In this document: positions 26,014 through 35,072 of the stretch, in pieces
Layout: each line of letters starts with the position of its first letter
Numbering within the stretch: the stretch's first letter is position 1
Made by a program: the position numbers and the translations under genes
Assembly (NCBI RefSeq): GCF_018474015.1
Contig: NZ_JAHCSG010000002.1
Span: 62,001-126,000 of the forward strand
Source: Williamsia sp. CHRR-6
GTDB taxonomy: Bacteria; Actinomycetota; Actinomycetes; Mycobacteriales; Mycobacteriaceae
Direction of reading: 5' to 3'
Length of the DNA stretch: 64,000 nt
The notes under the pieces: model-generated
Databases searched by the model: none
Seen by the model: the letters and a program-made list of their open reading frames with translations, nothing else
Told to the model about the DNA's origin: nothing

Positions 26014-28371
26014 TCAGAGGTCGTCGACCAGCAACTCCACCGAGGTGATGCGGTGCAGGGCGAAGTGGGATTCGTCGAACGGCCCCGCGGTGGCGTGGGG
26101 TGCGGCGATCAACTGCCCGGCGCCCACCTGGCGCGGCACCACCACGTGCGTGCTGGCCGAACCGTGGGCGTCGACGTAGCCGATACGGACGCGTCGGTCG
26201 GCCTTGCGGGCCAGGTTCAGCAGGGCGGTGGCGCTCTCGCCGCCACCGCTGCGCACGCTGCTCGACGAGCGAGCTGCGGTGGCCACGTCGTGTGCCCGCA
26301 TCCGGTCGACCACCTCGCCGAGTTGCTCGGCGCTGGGGGTGGGCGGTCGGTGCGCGGGTCGTCGGGTGGTTCGCGGCGCCGGAACGCGGGCGCCTCGCTC
26401 GCGCAGATCCACCAGGTCGCCTGAGCTGTCCTCGCCGGCCGGGGCGAAACCGGCCGCCCGCAACTCGTCGAGCACCGTTTTCAGCGGGGCCTGCGACACC
26501 GCGACGGTCGGAGCCAGGGCACGCAACGCCAGAGTCTCGGCCACCGGGTTCGACAGCACCGCGGCCAGGGTGGTGGCGTCCTCACAGCGGATGAACGCCG
26601 TCGCCACCCCCACCCGAAGTTGCCCGTGGCGCCGCGCGACATCGTCGATGAGGTACTCCAACGACTGTGGCACCGGGGTTTTCGAGTGCGCGGTGAAGAA
26701 ACCGATCAGCTCGGTGCCGGTGCGGCCGGTGTCGAGCGCGCGGCGGATCGACTCGTCGGTGATGCGGTACACCGAGGCCGCCCCGCCTGATTCCAGATCC
26801 GCCACCAGGCTCAGTTCGGCGCTGAGCTCGGCCACCAACGGTCCGGGCGCGGTGACGGTCAGATCGGCCTGGGTAAGGAAGAAGTCGATCGGTTCGGGCA
26901 GCGCGCGAGCCATCGCGGCTAGCACCGACTTGTCCCGTGCGTCGGCGGTGTCCGCGTCGATACCACGTGAGATGGCCTCGGCCGCAATGAGTTCACGCCC
27001 CACCGCACTCAGTGCACCGTGCGCCACCACCCCCAGGGCGCGCGCCTCGTCGAGGGTGGCCTCGATCAACGTCCGCGTCAGCCGGCGCTGCCAGCGAGGA
27101 TGTCGCCACGTCGTCAACACGCCCAACTCGTCGAGGTCGACCGGTACCCCAGGCTTTCCAGATGCCATGGCGCCCAGGATTATCCGACGCTCCACGATGG
27201 CGGCGGTGTCGTGCAATTCGCCGGCGAGGGTGGGGATGGTGGCACCGTCGATCCCGGCTTCGCCCACCTGCCACGGCCGTCGCGGCAGCGTCAGCCAGCT
27301 CTCGGCCACGCTGTGCCAGCGACGTTCGGGTACCTGATGCAGCCATTGGTCGGCGGTGACGGTCGGTGTCCAGGCGTTCTCGCCGGACTCCAGCGGTGGA
27401 TCGGGAAAGTTGTTGTCCACCAGGCGTGCCGCCACCGCCAGCTCCAGCACGAAGCTCTGTCGCGCCGCCGGCAGCCCGGTCACCTTGACCAGCTTGCGCA
27501 GCTCACGCACCCCCAGCCCGCCCGCGCGCAGTTGCAGCGCAGGCGTGCGCCCCAGCGCCTCGATGGTGTCGGCGAGGTGGCGCAGCAACTCCAGCGCCTC
27601 GCCCCCAGCCGCGGCCTCCACGTCACCGGCGGTGAAACGTCGCCGGCCGGTGGCGCTCGACAGGGTTGGCTCACGCAGATCGCCTGGCTCGCCGGTGGTC
27701 TCGCCACGCAGCAGCGCACCCACCACCGGCGGCAGCTCGACGGTCTGATCGTCCACCCGGGCCAACAGGCCCAACCCGATCATCCGGGGCACCGGCCGGT
27801 CGGCGGGGGCGCTGGGATCGGCATCGCGGGTGCGCCCCAGCGGTGATCCGGTGGCCAGCGTGGTCAGCAGCTCACGCTCGCGTTCGGACACCGAATCCAG
27901 CAGTTCGGTGATCTCGGCCAGGGTGCGGGCAGCCAACGGCCCGTTCAGGTGGTGGGCGCGGGTGGGCAGGGCGGCACCGCCGTGCGGGGCCACCGACAGT
28001 GCGTCGTCGGGACCCCAGACGATCGCGCGCTTACGTAACTGGTCGATGCGGGCCCGGATCTCGGCGGGCTCGGCGCGCCCGGTCAATGCGGCCAGGACCG
28101 CGTCGGTGGAGGTGGTGTCGAGACCGGCTTCGTCGAGGATCACCTCGAGGACGGCGACGCCGAGGAGGTCGATCGCCTCAGCCGCCAGGTTGATCGACGC
28201 GGCCGCCGCCGCCCGCTGGGCCAACACCGACACCCCGGCCGGTGGGGGAGCAGCCAGATCGGGTCGGGTGGTGAACAGCTCGATCAGTTCGGCGTCGGTG
28301 CGCGACGCCAGGTCCTCGGCGAGACTGCGACGCCCAGGGGATCCGGCTCCGACATGGGGTGCAGAGCTCAT
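26014..28371 (-). CDS. Helicase-associated (XPB/Ssl2-like N-terminal) domain protein
   Basis: 785 residues, matching the Rv0862c position and family. There is no ATPase motif. It consists of long helical repeats with an N-terminal [32 protein letters not shown] block and a C-terminal basic linker followed by a WYL-like domain ([19 protein letters not shown]). The pair is always neighbouring in actinobacteria, implying that they work together on DNA. Divergent from the small-protein/moa operon by only 42 bases. Confidence 0.85.
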   Translation of the reverse strand: MSSAPHVGAGSPGRRSLAEDLASRTDAELIELFTTRPDLAAPPPAGVSVLAQRAAAAASINLAAEAIDLLGVAVLEVILDEAGLDTTSTDAVLAALTGRAEPAEIRARIDQLRKRAIVWGPDDALSVAPHGGAALPTRAHHLNGPLAARTLAEITELLDSVSERERELLTTLATGSPLGRTRDADPSAPADRPVPRMIGLGLLARVDDQTVELPPVVGALLRGETTGEPGDLREPTLSSATGRRRFTAGDVEAAAGGEALELLRHLADTIEALGRTPALQLRAGGLGVRELRKLVKVTGLPAARQSFVLELAVAARLVDNNFPDPPLESGENAWTPTVTADQWLHQVPERRWHSVAESWLTLPRRPWQVGEAGIDGATIPTLAGELHDTAAIVERRIILGAMASGKPGVPVDLDELGVLTTWRHPRWQRRLTRTLIEATLDEARALGVVAHGALSAVGRELIAAEAISRGIDADTADARDKSVLAAMARALPEPIDFFLTQADLTVTAPGPLVAELSAELSLVADLESGGAASVYRITDESIRRALDTGRTGTELIGFFTAHSKTPVPQSLEYLIDDVARRHGQLRVGVATAFIRCEDATTLAAVLSNPVAETLALRALAPTVAVSQAPLKTVLDELRAAGFAPAGEDSSGDLVDLRERGARVPAPRTTRRPAHRPPTPSAEQLGEVVDRMRAHDVATAARSSSSVRSGGGESATALLNLARKADRRVRIGYVDAHGSASTHVVVPRQVGAGQLIAAPHATAGPFDESHFALHRITSVELLVDDL

Positions 28372-28413
28372 CTGGTCGATGATAGGGACCTGGCGTCATG
28401 GCAGAATGAGCAC

Positions 28414-28614
28414 GTGGCTGAAAAGAAGAAGCAGGACAAGCGTCGCTACGTCGACAACGGATGGCCCACGTCGGCAGAGGGTGACCACGAGCACGCGGTG
28501 TCGGAGTTCGCTGCCAGCATCTCCGGTGCGCTGTCTCCCTTCGGCGAGACGGAGTTCCCGTTGCCGGTGGAGTCGCTGCCCTACACCCACGCCAAGACCG
28601 ACATCAACCGCTGA
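28414..28614 (+). CDS. Small conserved actinobacterial protein (Rv0863-like)
   Basis: 66 residues starting with [18 protein letters not shown] from a GTG codon. Nearby ATG codons run into stops or are out of frame. The sequence is charged at the start and acidic later. By position it matches Rv0863 of M. tuberculosis, a conserved protein of unknown function between the helicase pair and moaC. It is the first gene of the moaC operon. Confidence 0.7.
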   Translation: MAEKKKQDKRRYVDNGWPTSAEGDHEHAVSEFAASISGALSPFGETEFPLPVESLPYTHAKTDINR

Positions 28615-28617
28615 TCG

Positions 28618-29118
28618 GTGTCCGATCCCGGATCACTCTCCAACGCTGAGCCCGGGCTGACCCACATCGACGCCTCGGGCGCGGCCCGCATGGTCGATGT
28701 CGGAAACAAGGCTGCCTCCAAGCGGATTGCGGTGGCCGCCGGTACGTTCCTCACCACCACCGAGGCGATCGCTGCGTTGTCAGACGGGCAGCTCGCCAAA
28801 GGCGACGCCCTGGCCACCGCCCGGATCGCGGCGATCATGGGCGCCAAGCGAACTCCCGATCTCATCCCGCTGTGCCATCAGGTGGCCCTGTCGTCGGTGT
28901 CGGTCGATTTCGACATCGCCGCCACCTCCATCGGGGTACGGGCTACCGCCGTCACCACCGACCGCACCGGGGTGGAGATGGAGGCGTTGACCGCCGTCGC
29001 GATCGCCGGTCTCACCCTGCACGACATGGTCAAGGCGCTCGATCCGCTCGCCACCATGACCGAGGTGCGGCTGGTGGAGAAGATCGGCGGCAAGCGTGGA
29101 CACTGGACCCGTGACTGA
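28618..29118 (+). CDS. moaC: Cyclic pyranopterin monophosphate synthase
   Basis: 166 residues. Conserved blocks are THIDASGAARMVDVGNK, KGDALATARIAAIMGAKRTPDLIPLCHQV, GVEMEALTAVAIAGLTLHDMVKALD and EKIGGKRGHW. The enzyme completes cPMP formation in molybdenum cofactor synthesis with MoaA, which is encoded on the far side of rpf. The GTG start lies 3 bases after the previous stop. Confidence 0.95.
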   Translation: MSDPGSLSNAEPGLTHIDASGAARMVDVGNKAASKRIAVAAGTFLTTTEAIAALSDGQLAKGDALATARIAAIMGAKRTPDLIPLCHQVALSSVSVDFDIAATSIGVRATAVTTDRTGVEMEALTAVAIAGLTLHDMVKALDPLATMTEVRLVEKIGGKRGHWTRD

Positions 29119-29602
29119 CCTGCGTTCCACCCCGTTCACCGCTCGTGTCGTCGTGTCCTCCACCCGGGCGGCCGCCGGGGTATACCCCGACCGGACCGGA
29201 CCCATCATCGTCGAATGGCTTGCTGCACAGGGCATCACCGTCGACGAGGTGAGCGTTGTGGCCGACGGCGACCCGGTGGGGATGCAGCTGCGCGCTGCGG
29301 TGACCGCGGGAGTGTCGTTGGTGATCACCACCGGCGGCACCGGGCTGAGCCCCTCCGACGAGACCCCTGAACAGACGCGTGCGGTGATCGACAAGCAGAT
29401 CCCGGGTCTGGCGGATGCTATTCGGGCCGCGGGCGGTGATCGGGTGCCCACGGCGGTCCTCTCGCGCGGCACCGCAGGCATTGCCGGGCGCACCCTCATC
29501 GTCAATCTGCCCGGATCGACTGGCGGCGTGCGCGACGGCTTGACCGTTTTGGCGCCGGTCCTGGCCCACGCCCTCGACCAGATCGCCGGAGGTGACCACT
29601 GA
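29111..29602 (+). CDS. mog: Molybdopterin adenylyltransferase (MoaB/MogA family)
   Basis: 163 residues. The MPT-binding motif [19 protein letters not shown] and [26 protein letters not shown] are diagnostic. The protein adenylates molybdopterin before metal insertion. The GTG at 29111 overlaps the moaC stop by 8 bases; an upstream start would overlap more. Whether it is closer to MogA or MoaB is not decided here. Confidence 0.92.
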   Translation: MTDLRSTPFTARVVVSSTRAAAGVYPDRTGPIIVEWLAAQGITVDEVSVVADGDPVGMQLRAAVTAGVSLVITTGGTGLSPSDETPEQTRAVIDKQIPGLADAIRAAGGDRVPTAVLSRGTAGIAGRTLIVNLPGSTGGVRDGLTVLAPVLAHALDQIAGGDH

Positions 29603-30042
29603 TGGGTGCAGCGGTGGTCGCGTGCGCGGTGGTGACCGAGGATGTCGTGGATGAGGCCCGCCATCGCGATGCCGTCGTCGAGGCGGCCGGTGGGACGGCC
29701 GGGGCGATCGTCAGCTTCGTCGGCGCGGTCCGCAACCACGACGGCGGTCGTGGCGTGTCGGCCCTGCACTACAGCGCCCACCCCACCGCCGCTGACGTGG
29801 TGGCGACGGTGGCCGCGGAGGTGGCCGCAGGTGCCGAGGGTGTGCGGGCGGTGGCGGTGTCGCATCGGGTGGGCGACCTGGTGATCGGTGACGCCGCGCT
29901 GGTGGTCGCCGTGGCCGCCGATCATCGTCGTGCGGCGTTTGACACCTGCGCGCACCTGGTCGATGCCATCAAAGAGGCCCTGCCGGTATGGAAGCACCAG
30001 ATCTTCGCCGACGGCACCGACGAATGGGTGGGCTCGGCCTGA
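29602..30042 (+). CDS. moaE: Molybdopterin synthase large subunit
   Basis: 146 residues. [28 protein letters not shown] is the conserved N-terminal block, [21 protein letters not shown] and the catalytic Lys region [21 protein letters not shown] follow. It transfers sulfur from MoaD thiocarboxylate to cPMP. ATG overlaps the mog stop (TGATG). Ends before a strong terminator. Confidence 0.95.
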   Translation: MGAAVVACAVVTEDVVDEARHRDAVVEAAGGTAGAIVSFVGAVRNHDGGRGVSALHYSAHPTAADVVATVAAEVAAGAEGVRAVAVSHRVGDLVIGDAALVVAVAADHRRAAFDTCAHLVDAIKEALPVWKHQIFADGTDEWVGSA

Positions 30043-30099
30043 GTTCCCGCCGGCCCTGAGTTATCGCTCGGTGGGGCAAGAACGGAGAGCGAAGTGGAA

Positions 30100-30140
30100 A
30101 AGGGCCCCGCACGGGATCGATGTCCTCGTGCGGGGCCCTT
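30100..30140. terminator. Strong bidirectional terminator between moaE and rpf
   Basis: A perfect 14-bp stem (30100-30113, AAGGGCCCCGCACG; 30127-30140) with a 13-base loop. It starts with AA and ends with TT on either strand. It separates the convergent moaE and rpf transcripts. Confidence 0.9.
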
Positions 30141-30182
30141 CGTTCAGGAGACCCTCACGGCGTCAGGCGCCGAGTGTGAGAG

Positions 30183-30851
30183 TCACGGCAGGGGGATGAG
30201 GCCCTTGTTCTGGTTGAACAGCGCGATCTGACCGGGGGTCAGGTTCAGCGCGCCCTTGGCCTGGTTCCAGAAGGCCACGATGGCCGGGTTCACCGGGCGG
30301 CCGGACTGGGCAGCGTTGGCGATCGACGCGTCGACCTGAGCCTTGACCTCGGCGGTGGTGGTGGCGTTGCCTGCGGTCTGCAGCGAGTTCAGCGGCTCCG
30401 ACACCCGTGCGGGAGCGGGTGCGGGCTTTGCCTTGGGGGCGGCCTTGACCTGCTTGGGCACATCGGTGACGGTGCGCGGGGTGGCGGCGCCGAGCCCCAC
30501 GCCACAGACCGGCCAGGCACCCTTGCCCTGAGTGGCCAGCACGCGCTCGGCGATCATGATCTGCTGCTCTTTGGTGGCCTGGTCGGCGGTGGGCGCGAAC
30601 TGGGTTCCGCCGTGGCCAGCCCAGGTGCCGGGGCTGAACTGAAGTCCACCCTGGTAACCGTTTCCGGTGTTGATGGCCCAGTTGCCACCCGACTCACACT
30701 GTGCGACCTGGTTCCACTGGTCGTCGGTCGCGGCCGAGGCGTTGCCCGCACCCATGAGGATGCTGGCGCCACCGCCGATGACGGCGGAGGTCAGGGCCAC
30801 CTTGGCGGCGGTACGAACGATGGGCGACTGTTGACGATGACGTCCGGACAT
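30183..30851 (-). CDS. Resuscitation-promoting factor
   Basis: 222 residues. A signal peptide ends at NASAA. The Rpf catalytic domain follows (residues ~40-115): WNQVAQCESGGNWAINTGNG with the catalytic Glu, GGLQFSPGTWAGHGG and the C-terminal conserved Cys in WPVCG. The rest is an Ala/Pro/Lys-rich linker and a C-terminal segment with LTPGQIALFNQN. The muralytic enzyme cleaves peptidoglycan and helps dormant cells to regrow. ATG 30851 is preceded by AGAGGAA; GTG 30875 is in frame but unlikely. It matches rpfA by position and is under a c-di-AMP riboswitch. Confidence 0.93.
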   Translation of the reverse strand: MSGRHRQQSPIVRTAAKVALTSAVIGGGASILMGAGNASAATDDQWNQVAQCESGGNWAINTGNGYQGGLQFSPGTWAGHGGTQFAPTADQATKEQQIMIAERVLATQGKGAWPVCGVGLGAATPRTVTDVPKQVKAAPKAKPAPAPARVSEPLNSLQTAGNATTTAEVKAQVDASIANAAQSGRPVNPAIVAFWNQAKGALNLTPGQIALFNQNKGLIPLP

Positions 30852-30879
30852 GAATATGCCAATTCCTCTCTCCACGCGC

Positions 30880-31015
30880 CGACGAAGTGAGCTGTCGGGT
30901 TCGGGCTGAGAGGTCGCCCGGCTCCGCAGTGCGGAGCTTCACCCCAAGGGGATGGTCTGTGAACCAGTCCCCGGTTCTCCTGGGAGATGTGGGTCCCCCG
31001 CCCTCGTTCCTGAAG
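30880..31015 (-). ncRNA. ydaO/yuaA c-di-AMP riboswitch in the rpf leader
   Basis: Read on the minus strand, the leader has GAACCGGGGACTGG, then GGGGTGAAGC (30936-30945), a short hairpin GCTCCGCACTGCGGAGC, and CCGGGCGACCTCTCAGCCCG followed by GAACCCGACAGCTCAC and CTTCGTCGGCG. This is the conserved core order of the ydaO class. In actinobacteria this riboswitch commonly precedes rpf genes and turns them off when c-di-AMP binds. It ends about 30 bases before the start codon. Boundaries are approximate. Confidence 0.88.
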
Positions 31016-31254
31016 TGTGTTTCTGGTTTGCTCTGTCCACGGAACGAGGTTTGGCGCGGCGGGCAGAGCGTGTGTTGTGTCGTTGACCGTTTGGACGGCC
31101 GAGCCAGACGCTACGTGCTGTGCCGGACGAAGTCATACCTTTGGTTGACGAACTATTCCCGCGTCGATGTCACGATCTCGCCGCCATAACCGGAGTCATC
31201 CCAGGCCACGCGCGCGACTGCCGAGCCGTCGCCGTTCTGTTACTGAGAAGTTAT

Positions 31255-31270
31255 TGTGACGAAGGACACA
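31255..31270. promoter_or_regulatory. Crp-like site far upstream of rpf
   Basis: TGTGA-N6-ACACA (31255-31259 and 31266-31270) deviates from the palindrome TGTGA-N6-TCACA at one base. In M. tuberculosis the Crp protein Rv3676 is known to activate rpfA. This site is ~400 bases from the rpf start, with the riboswitch leader in between. Confidence 0.45.
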
Positions 31271-31361
31271 TCAAGACTGTACGTCTGAGCGGTCATGTCC
31301 TGGGGTTCTCGGCGGAGCGCCCGTCGTGAGACGTCGCCGTACCAGGGCTGTTCACCAATTG

Positions 31362-31376
31362 TGGTCTGCCAGACCA
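31362..31376. promoter_or_regulatory. Perfect 15-base dyad TGGTCTG-C-CAGACCA
   Basis: Arms 31362-31368 and 31370-31376 pair perfectly with a single central base, so it cannot fold as a hairpin but suits a dimeric protein. It resembles FadR-type GntR sites (TGGT...ACCA). It lies 40 bases after the moaD stop and upstream of rpf. With the Crp-like site and riboswitch it is the recognisable content of the gene-free stretch 30852-31415. Confidence 0.45.
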
Positions 31377-31415
31377 TTTCTCGTCGATGTGATCGCGCCC
31401 ACCGTAGCGGGTTCG

Positions 31416-31700
31416 TCAGCCGCCCGCGAACGGCGGCAGGACGTCGATGGTGGTGCACGGGGCCACCGGCACGGCACGATCGCGCACGGCAACCGCGTCG
31501 CGTAGATAGGTACATCGCTGTAGCACCCGAGCCAGCGCGGGGTTGTCCATGCCGATCTGAGCCTCCAGGTCGCCGATGGTGGCCGTTGCAGGCACGGTCA
31601 GGGATTGCTCGCCGCGTCCGGCGGCCGCGCGGGCTGCGGCGAAATAGCGGACGGTCACGGCGTGGGTCTCGGGTGCCGGACCCGCGGTGTGATCAGCCAC
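31416..31700 (-). CDS. moaD: Molybdopterin synthase small subunit
   Basis: 94 residues with a ubiquitin-like fold. VTVRYFAAARAAAGRGEQ is the conserved start and the protein ends LPPFAGG, whose Gly-Gly tail is adenylated and thiocarboxylated. GTG 31700 overlaps the moaA stop by 8 bases (31693-31700). Works with MoaE encoded on the other side of rpf. Longer upstream readings in this frame lie inside moaA and are not used. Confidence 0.9.
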   Translation of the reverse strand: MADHTAGPAPETHAVTVRYFAAARAAAGRGEQSLTVPATATIGDLEAQIGMDNPALARVLQRCTYLRDAVAVRDRAVPVAPCTTIDVLPPFAGG

Positions 31701-32784
31701 CGATGGCCGACATCGGTCGTGTCGGTTGGAGAAAGGATGGATCGTTGATGGCGTGGCCCGGCAGCTTGCCCCAGGTCGCCCGCCGCCAGGCCTGCGCGAT
31801 GGTGTCGTCGTCGACACCGCTGCGCAGCAGCGCCCGCAGATCGGTCTCGGTGCTGGAGAACAGACAGGTGCGCAGCTGCCCGTCGGCGGTGAGCCGGGTG
31901 CGGTCGCAGTCGCCGCAGAACGGCCGGGTGACCGAGGCGATGATCCCCACGCGCGCCGGAACGTGCGTCCCGTCGCGACCCGGTGCGGTGTGACCGCCCA
32001 CCACCCACGTCTGAGCCGGAGCGGCACCGCGTGGGACGGAGTCGGGGCGCAGATCGAACTCGGCCGACAGGCGGGCGTACACCTGATCGGCGGTGATCAT
32101 GTCCGCGCGCGACCATCGGTGATCTGCGTCGAGTGGCATCTGTTCGATGATCCGCAGCGCGAACCCCCGGTCCAGGCACATCCGCAGCAGGGCCACCGCA
32201 TCGTCGAGTCCACCGTCGGGGGCGAGCACCGCATTCACTTTCACCGGGGTCAGGCCTGCCTCGGCGGCCGCGTCCAACCCGAGCAGGACGTCAGCTATCC
32301 GGTCGCGTCGGGTGATGGCGGCGAAACGGTCTCGGTCAAGGGTGTCCAGGGACACGTTCACCCGGTTCAGCCCAGCGGCGGCCAACGCACCGGCGTGCTT
32401 GTCCAGGCCGAGACCATTGGTGGTCAACGCCAGCTCCGGGCGCGGGTGCAGTGCGGCGGCCGCAGCGATGATCTGGGTGATGTCCTTGCGTAGCAAGGGT
32501 TCTCCGCCGGTGAATCGCACCGCACGGATACCGAGCGCGCTGACCCCGATGCCGATCAGGCGGATCATCTCGTCGGTGGTGAGCACGGCAGCATCGTCGA
32601 GCCAGTCCAGCCCCTGCGCCGGCATGCAGTAGGTGCAGCGCAGATTGCACCGGTCGGTCAGCGACACCCGCAGATCTCGGGTGACCCGGCCGAAGGTGTC
32701 GACCATCGGTCCGGTCTCGGGCATACCGGCCACTGACGTGGTGCTCGAGGCGAGGCCGGGAATGCCCAGGCCGGTGACGGTCAT
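31693..32784 (-). CDS. moaA: GTP 3',8-cyclase (radical SAM)
   Basis: 363 residues. The radical-SAM cluster is in TDRCNLRCTYCMPA, FTGGEPLLR binds SAM, and the C-terminal 4Fe-4S site is FCGDCDRTRLTADGQLRTCLFS. The last residues are Ser-Ala-Ile-Gly-Gly; the final GG is needed for activity in MoaA. It starts Moco synthesis from GTP together with MoaC. It follows a flavin reductase gene by 25 bases. Confidence 0.95.
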   Translation of the reverse strand: MTVTGLGIPGLASSTTSVAGMPETGPMVDTFGRVTRDLRVSLTDRCNLRCTYCMPAQGLDWLDDAAVLTTDEMIRLIGIGVSALGIRAVRFTGGEPLLRKDITQIIAAAAALHPRPELALTTNGLGLDKHAGALAAAGLNRVNVSLDTLDRDRFAAITRRDRIADVLLGLDAAAEAGLTPVKVNAVLAPDGGLDDAVALLRMCLDRGFALRIIEQMPLDADHRWSRADMITADQVYARLSAEFDLRPDSVPRGAAPAQTWVVGGHTAPGRDGTHVPARVGIIASVTRPFCGDCDRTRLTADGQLRTCLFSSTETDLRALLRSGVDDDTIAQAWRRATWGKLPGHAINDPSFLQPTRPMSAIGG

Positions 32785-32809
32785 GACACCAGCCTAGCCG
32801 CGGGGACCC

Positions 32810-33316
32810 TCAGCCACGGACCTCCAGCGCGCGGAACGTGCTGGCGTGGAAGACCAGGGGTTCGATCGCGGGGTCGGCGCGCAGAGCTGAGATCTCCAGC
32901 AGCACCAGATTGTGGTCGCCGGTGGGGAACTCGTTGTACAGGCGGCACGACAACATCGCCGCAGCGCCGGGGATGAACACCGCGCCGTGATCGTCGATCA
33001 CCGGGTCGATGCCGTCGAAGCGTTGCGGGGCCGGTCCGGCGAGCTGCGTGCACAGGCGATCCTGCCCGGCGGCGAACACACTGACCCCGATCGCGGTGGC
33101 GGCGCGCAGTCGTGGCCAGGTGGAGGAGGTGTGCTGCACACACAGCGACACCAGGGGCGGATCGAGGGAGACGGTGGCAAACGAGCTCGCCGCGATGCCC
33201 ACCGGCACCCCGTTGATCACCGCGCACACCGCGACGACTCCGGTGGGAAAACAGCTGTAGGCGTTGCGGAGTGCCGAGCCGTCGGCGACGGGGGTCAGGG
33301 TGGCCGGGGTGCTCAT
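32810..33316 (-). CDS. Flavin reductase-like FMN-binding protein
   Basis: 168 residues of the flavin-reductase family (FMN-binding split barrel). Conserved parts are CFPTGVVAVCAVINGVPVGIAASSFATVSLDPPLVSLCV and the later GDHNLVLLEISAL. Such proteins reduce FMN or FAD with NAD(P)H for two-component monooxygenases or act as FMN oxidoreductases. No monooxygenase adjoins. The ATG overlaps the preceding membrane protein stop (ATGA at 33313-33316); coupling to moaA may be for reducing power, but this is conjecture. Confidence 0.85.
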   Translation of the reverse strand: MSTPATLTPVADGSALRNAYSCFPTGVVAVCAVINGVPVGIAASSFATVSLDPPLVSLCVQHTSSTWPRLRAATAIGVSVFAAGQDRLCTQLAGPAPQRFDGIDPVIDDHGAVFIPGAAAMLSCRLYNEFPTGDHNLVLLEISALRADPAIEPLVFHASTFRALEVRG

Positions 33317-33525
33317 CGTTGGCGCCGACCCGAGCGAAGGGCGTAGATCAGTCCGAGCACGAATCCGATCGGGGCGCAGTTGGTGAGCAGCGAGACCACG
33401 ATCGGGGCTCGTTCGTCGCCACCGGTGACGGCCGGGACGATGAACATGATGGCGATCGAGACCAGTCCGACCACGAAGAAGGCGATCGCCGCGCGGAGCA
33501 GGCGGTCGCTGCGCTGTTGCTGCAT
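33313..33525 (-). CDS. Small two-helix membrane protein
   Basis: 70 residues with helices ~12-33 and ~45-63 and basic ends, by position related to Rv0870c. Function unknown. First gene of the membrane-protein / flavin-reductase / moaA / moaD operon, divergent from cspB. Confidence 0.7.
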   Translation of the reverse strand: MQQQRSDRLLRAAIAFFVVGLVSIAIMFIVPAVTGGDERAPIVVSLLTNCAPIGFVLGLIYALRSGRRQR

Positions 33526-33614
33526 ACGACGACGGTAGATCAGCGGGTCAGCCGCCGCCCAGCCGAGTGTGTGAGCTGCGTCGAGTACAGGTCAATCCAT
33601 CGACATCTGAGCTG

Positions 33615-33620
33615 TAGAAT
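33615..33620 (+). promoter_or_regulatory. -10 element TAGAAT of cspB
   Basis: TAGAAT lies 75 bases before the cspB start, giving a long leader of ~70 bases as in other cold-shock genes. No clear -35 was found at the right distance. Confidence 0.4.
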
Positions 33621-33695
33621 GCTGCCGTAGCGCGTCCTGGGATGGTCAACACGGTCCGTCTTCGGGGCGCTTTTCGTTGTGAAAGGGTGACGGCA

Positions 33696-34109
33696 GTGCC
33701 TACCGGCAAAGTGAAGTGGTACGACACCGAGAAGGGCTTCGGCTTCCTGTCTCAGGAGGACGGCGAGGACGTCTACGTCCGATCGAGTGCGCTTCCCGCC
33801 GGTGTGGACGGTCTCAAACCCGGCCAGCGGGTCGAGTTCGGCATGGCCGCAGGGCGCCGCGGACCGCAGGCGCTGTCGGTGAAGGTGCTCGACCCGGCCC
33901 CGAGTGTGGCCAAGAATGTGCGTGAGGCCGCCAAGGAGAACGCCAAAAAGCACAGTCCCGACGAGTTGCACGGCATGGTGGCCGACCTGATCACCTTGCT
34001 CGAGGCCAAGGTGCAACCGGACCTGCGCAAGGGGCGCTACCCCGACCGCAAGACCGCCCAGCGCATCTCCGAAGTGGTGCGCGCGGTGGCCCGCGAACTG
34101 GAGAACTGA
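33696..34109 (+). CDS. cspB: Cold-shock-domain protein
   Basis: 137 residues: a cold-shock domain (residues 1-65, [17 protein letters not shown] and [10 protein letters not shown] with the RNP1/RNP2 aromatics) plus a ~70-residue helical C-terminal part conserved in the order ([50 protein letters not shown]). The protein closely resembles Rv0871 as recalled. The GTG at 33696 gives the usual start and has AAAGGG 8 bases upstream. Likely an RNA chaperone. Confidence 0.92.
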   Translation: MPTGKVKWYDTEKGFGFLSQEDGEDVYVRSSALPAGVDGLKPGQRVEFGMAAGRRGPQALSVKVLDPAPSVAKNVREAAKENAKKHSPDELHGMVADLITLLEAKVQPDLRKGRYPDRKTAQRISEVVRAVARELEN

Positions 34110-34147
34110 CCCCCCCGCACGCCGAGCATCGTCACCGGCGTGGGGGC
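34110..34147. terminator. Hairpin between convergent cspB and ROK gene
   Basis: CACGCCG (34118-34124) pairs with CGGCGTG (34136-34142), extended by CCCC/GGGG with a bulged G. The loop contains the ROK stop codon (34132-34134, minus strand). No T-tract. Confidence 0.5.
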
Positions 34148-35061
34148 AGGGTCTGGCGTCGATAGATCAGTGCCGCCGCCCCGATCAGTGGTGCGTCCGC
34201 GCCCAACCCGGCCCCCACCACCGGTACCTCGGCGACATACGGCAGCGGATGGCGGGCCACCTCGGCGGCGATCAGGTCGACCAGATCGGTGCTCACCCTG
34301 GTGAATCCGCCTCCGATGGCCACCACCTGGACTGGGACCAACGCGATCGCGCTGCCGATGGCCTGGCCGACGGCGTTGGCGCAGCGCACCACCGCGGCCT
34401 GCGCGATCGGGTCACCGGCGGCGTAGGCCACGGCGAGATCCTCACCGGTGGCACCGGAGAACCCCTGCTCCACAGCCCACGCCACAGTGTTGGGACCCGA
34501 GGCGACCGATTCGAGCATCGTGGTGCGGCCCAGACAGTCTGCGCCGGTGACTCCGGAGATCTCCATCTGACCGATGTGTCCGGCGTTGCCGCCCAACGGT
34601 GTCCCGTTGACGATCAGTCCGCCGCCGATGCCGGTGGAGATGACCAGCACCAGCGCATGATCTGCTCCGCGGGCCGCGCCCAGCCAGTGTTCACCCAACG
34701 CCACGGCCACCCCGTCACGCCGGAACTCCACCTCGGATTCGTCGGCCCCCGCGGCGCGGGCGATCACAGTGCGCAGCGCAAACCCCTCCAGCACAGGCAG
34801 ATTGATCGGCACCACCTGTCCGTCGATCTCGTTCACCGGGCCGGGTGCGGCGATCCCCACCCCGATCACGTCCACCTGCGGGTGGCTCGTGCGCGCGGCA
34901 CGCACGGTGTCGCCGATCACCGCGGCCAGCTCGTGCGCGCTCGCCCGGGCGCCGGTGGCACCTCGGCGACGACTGTCGGTGAGCACCGCCCCATCCGCGG
35001 TGACCAGACCGGCTTCGACCTTGGTGCCGCCCAGATCGACGGCGAGTACCGCTTCGGTCAC
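34132..35061 (-). CDS. ROK family sugar kinase
   Basis: 309 residues. The ATP-binding start AVDLGGTKVEAGLV, the STGIGGGLIVNG and GHIGQME motifs place it in the ROK family. There is no helix-turn-helix, so it is a kinase rather than a repressor. The ROK zinc motif CxCGxxGCxE is degraded to DCLGRTTMLE, with no conserved Cys in place. In the alpha-mannosidase operon it probably phosphorylates mannose or another released hexose. Starts 11 bases after the mannosidase gene. Confidence 0.87.
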   Translation of the reverse strand: MTEAVLAVDLGGTKVEAGLVTADGAVLTDSRRRGATGARASAHELAAVIGDTVRAARTSHPQVDVIGVGIAAPGPVNEIDGQVVPINLPVLEGFALRTVIARAAGADESEVEFRRDGVAVALGEHWLGAARGADHALVLVISTGIGGGLIVNGTPLGGNAGHIGQMEISGVTGADCLGRTTMLESVASGPNTVAWAVEQGFSGATGEDLAVAYAAGDPIAQAAVVRCANAVGQAIGSAIALVPVQVVAIGGGFTRVSTDLVDLIAAEVARHPLPYVAEVPVVGAGLGADAPLIGAAALIYRRQTLPPRR

Positions 35062-35072
35062 GGCCGGTTCTC

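Noticed and set aside
31120-31329. 69-codon plus-strand frame upstream of rpf
   Set aside because: It has no ribosome binding site or family resemblance and overlaps the promoter region and Crp-like site of rpf.
31416-32027. Long 203-codon version of MoaD
   Set aside because: The first 109 codons lie within moaA in another frame. MoaD proteins are ~90 residues and the GTG at 31700 gives that length.
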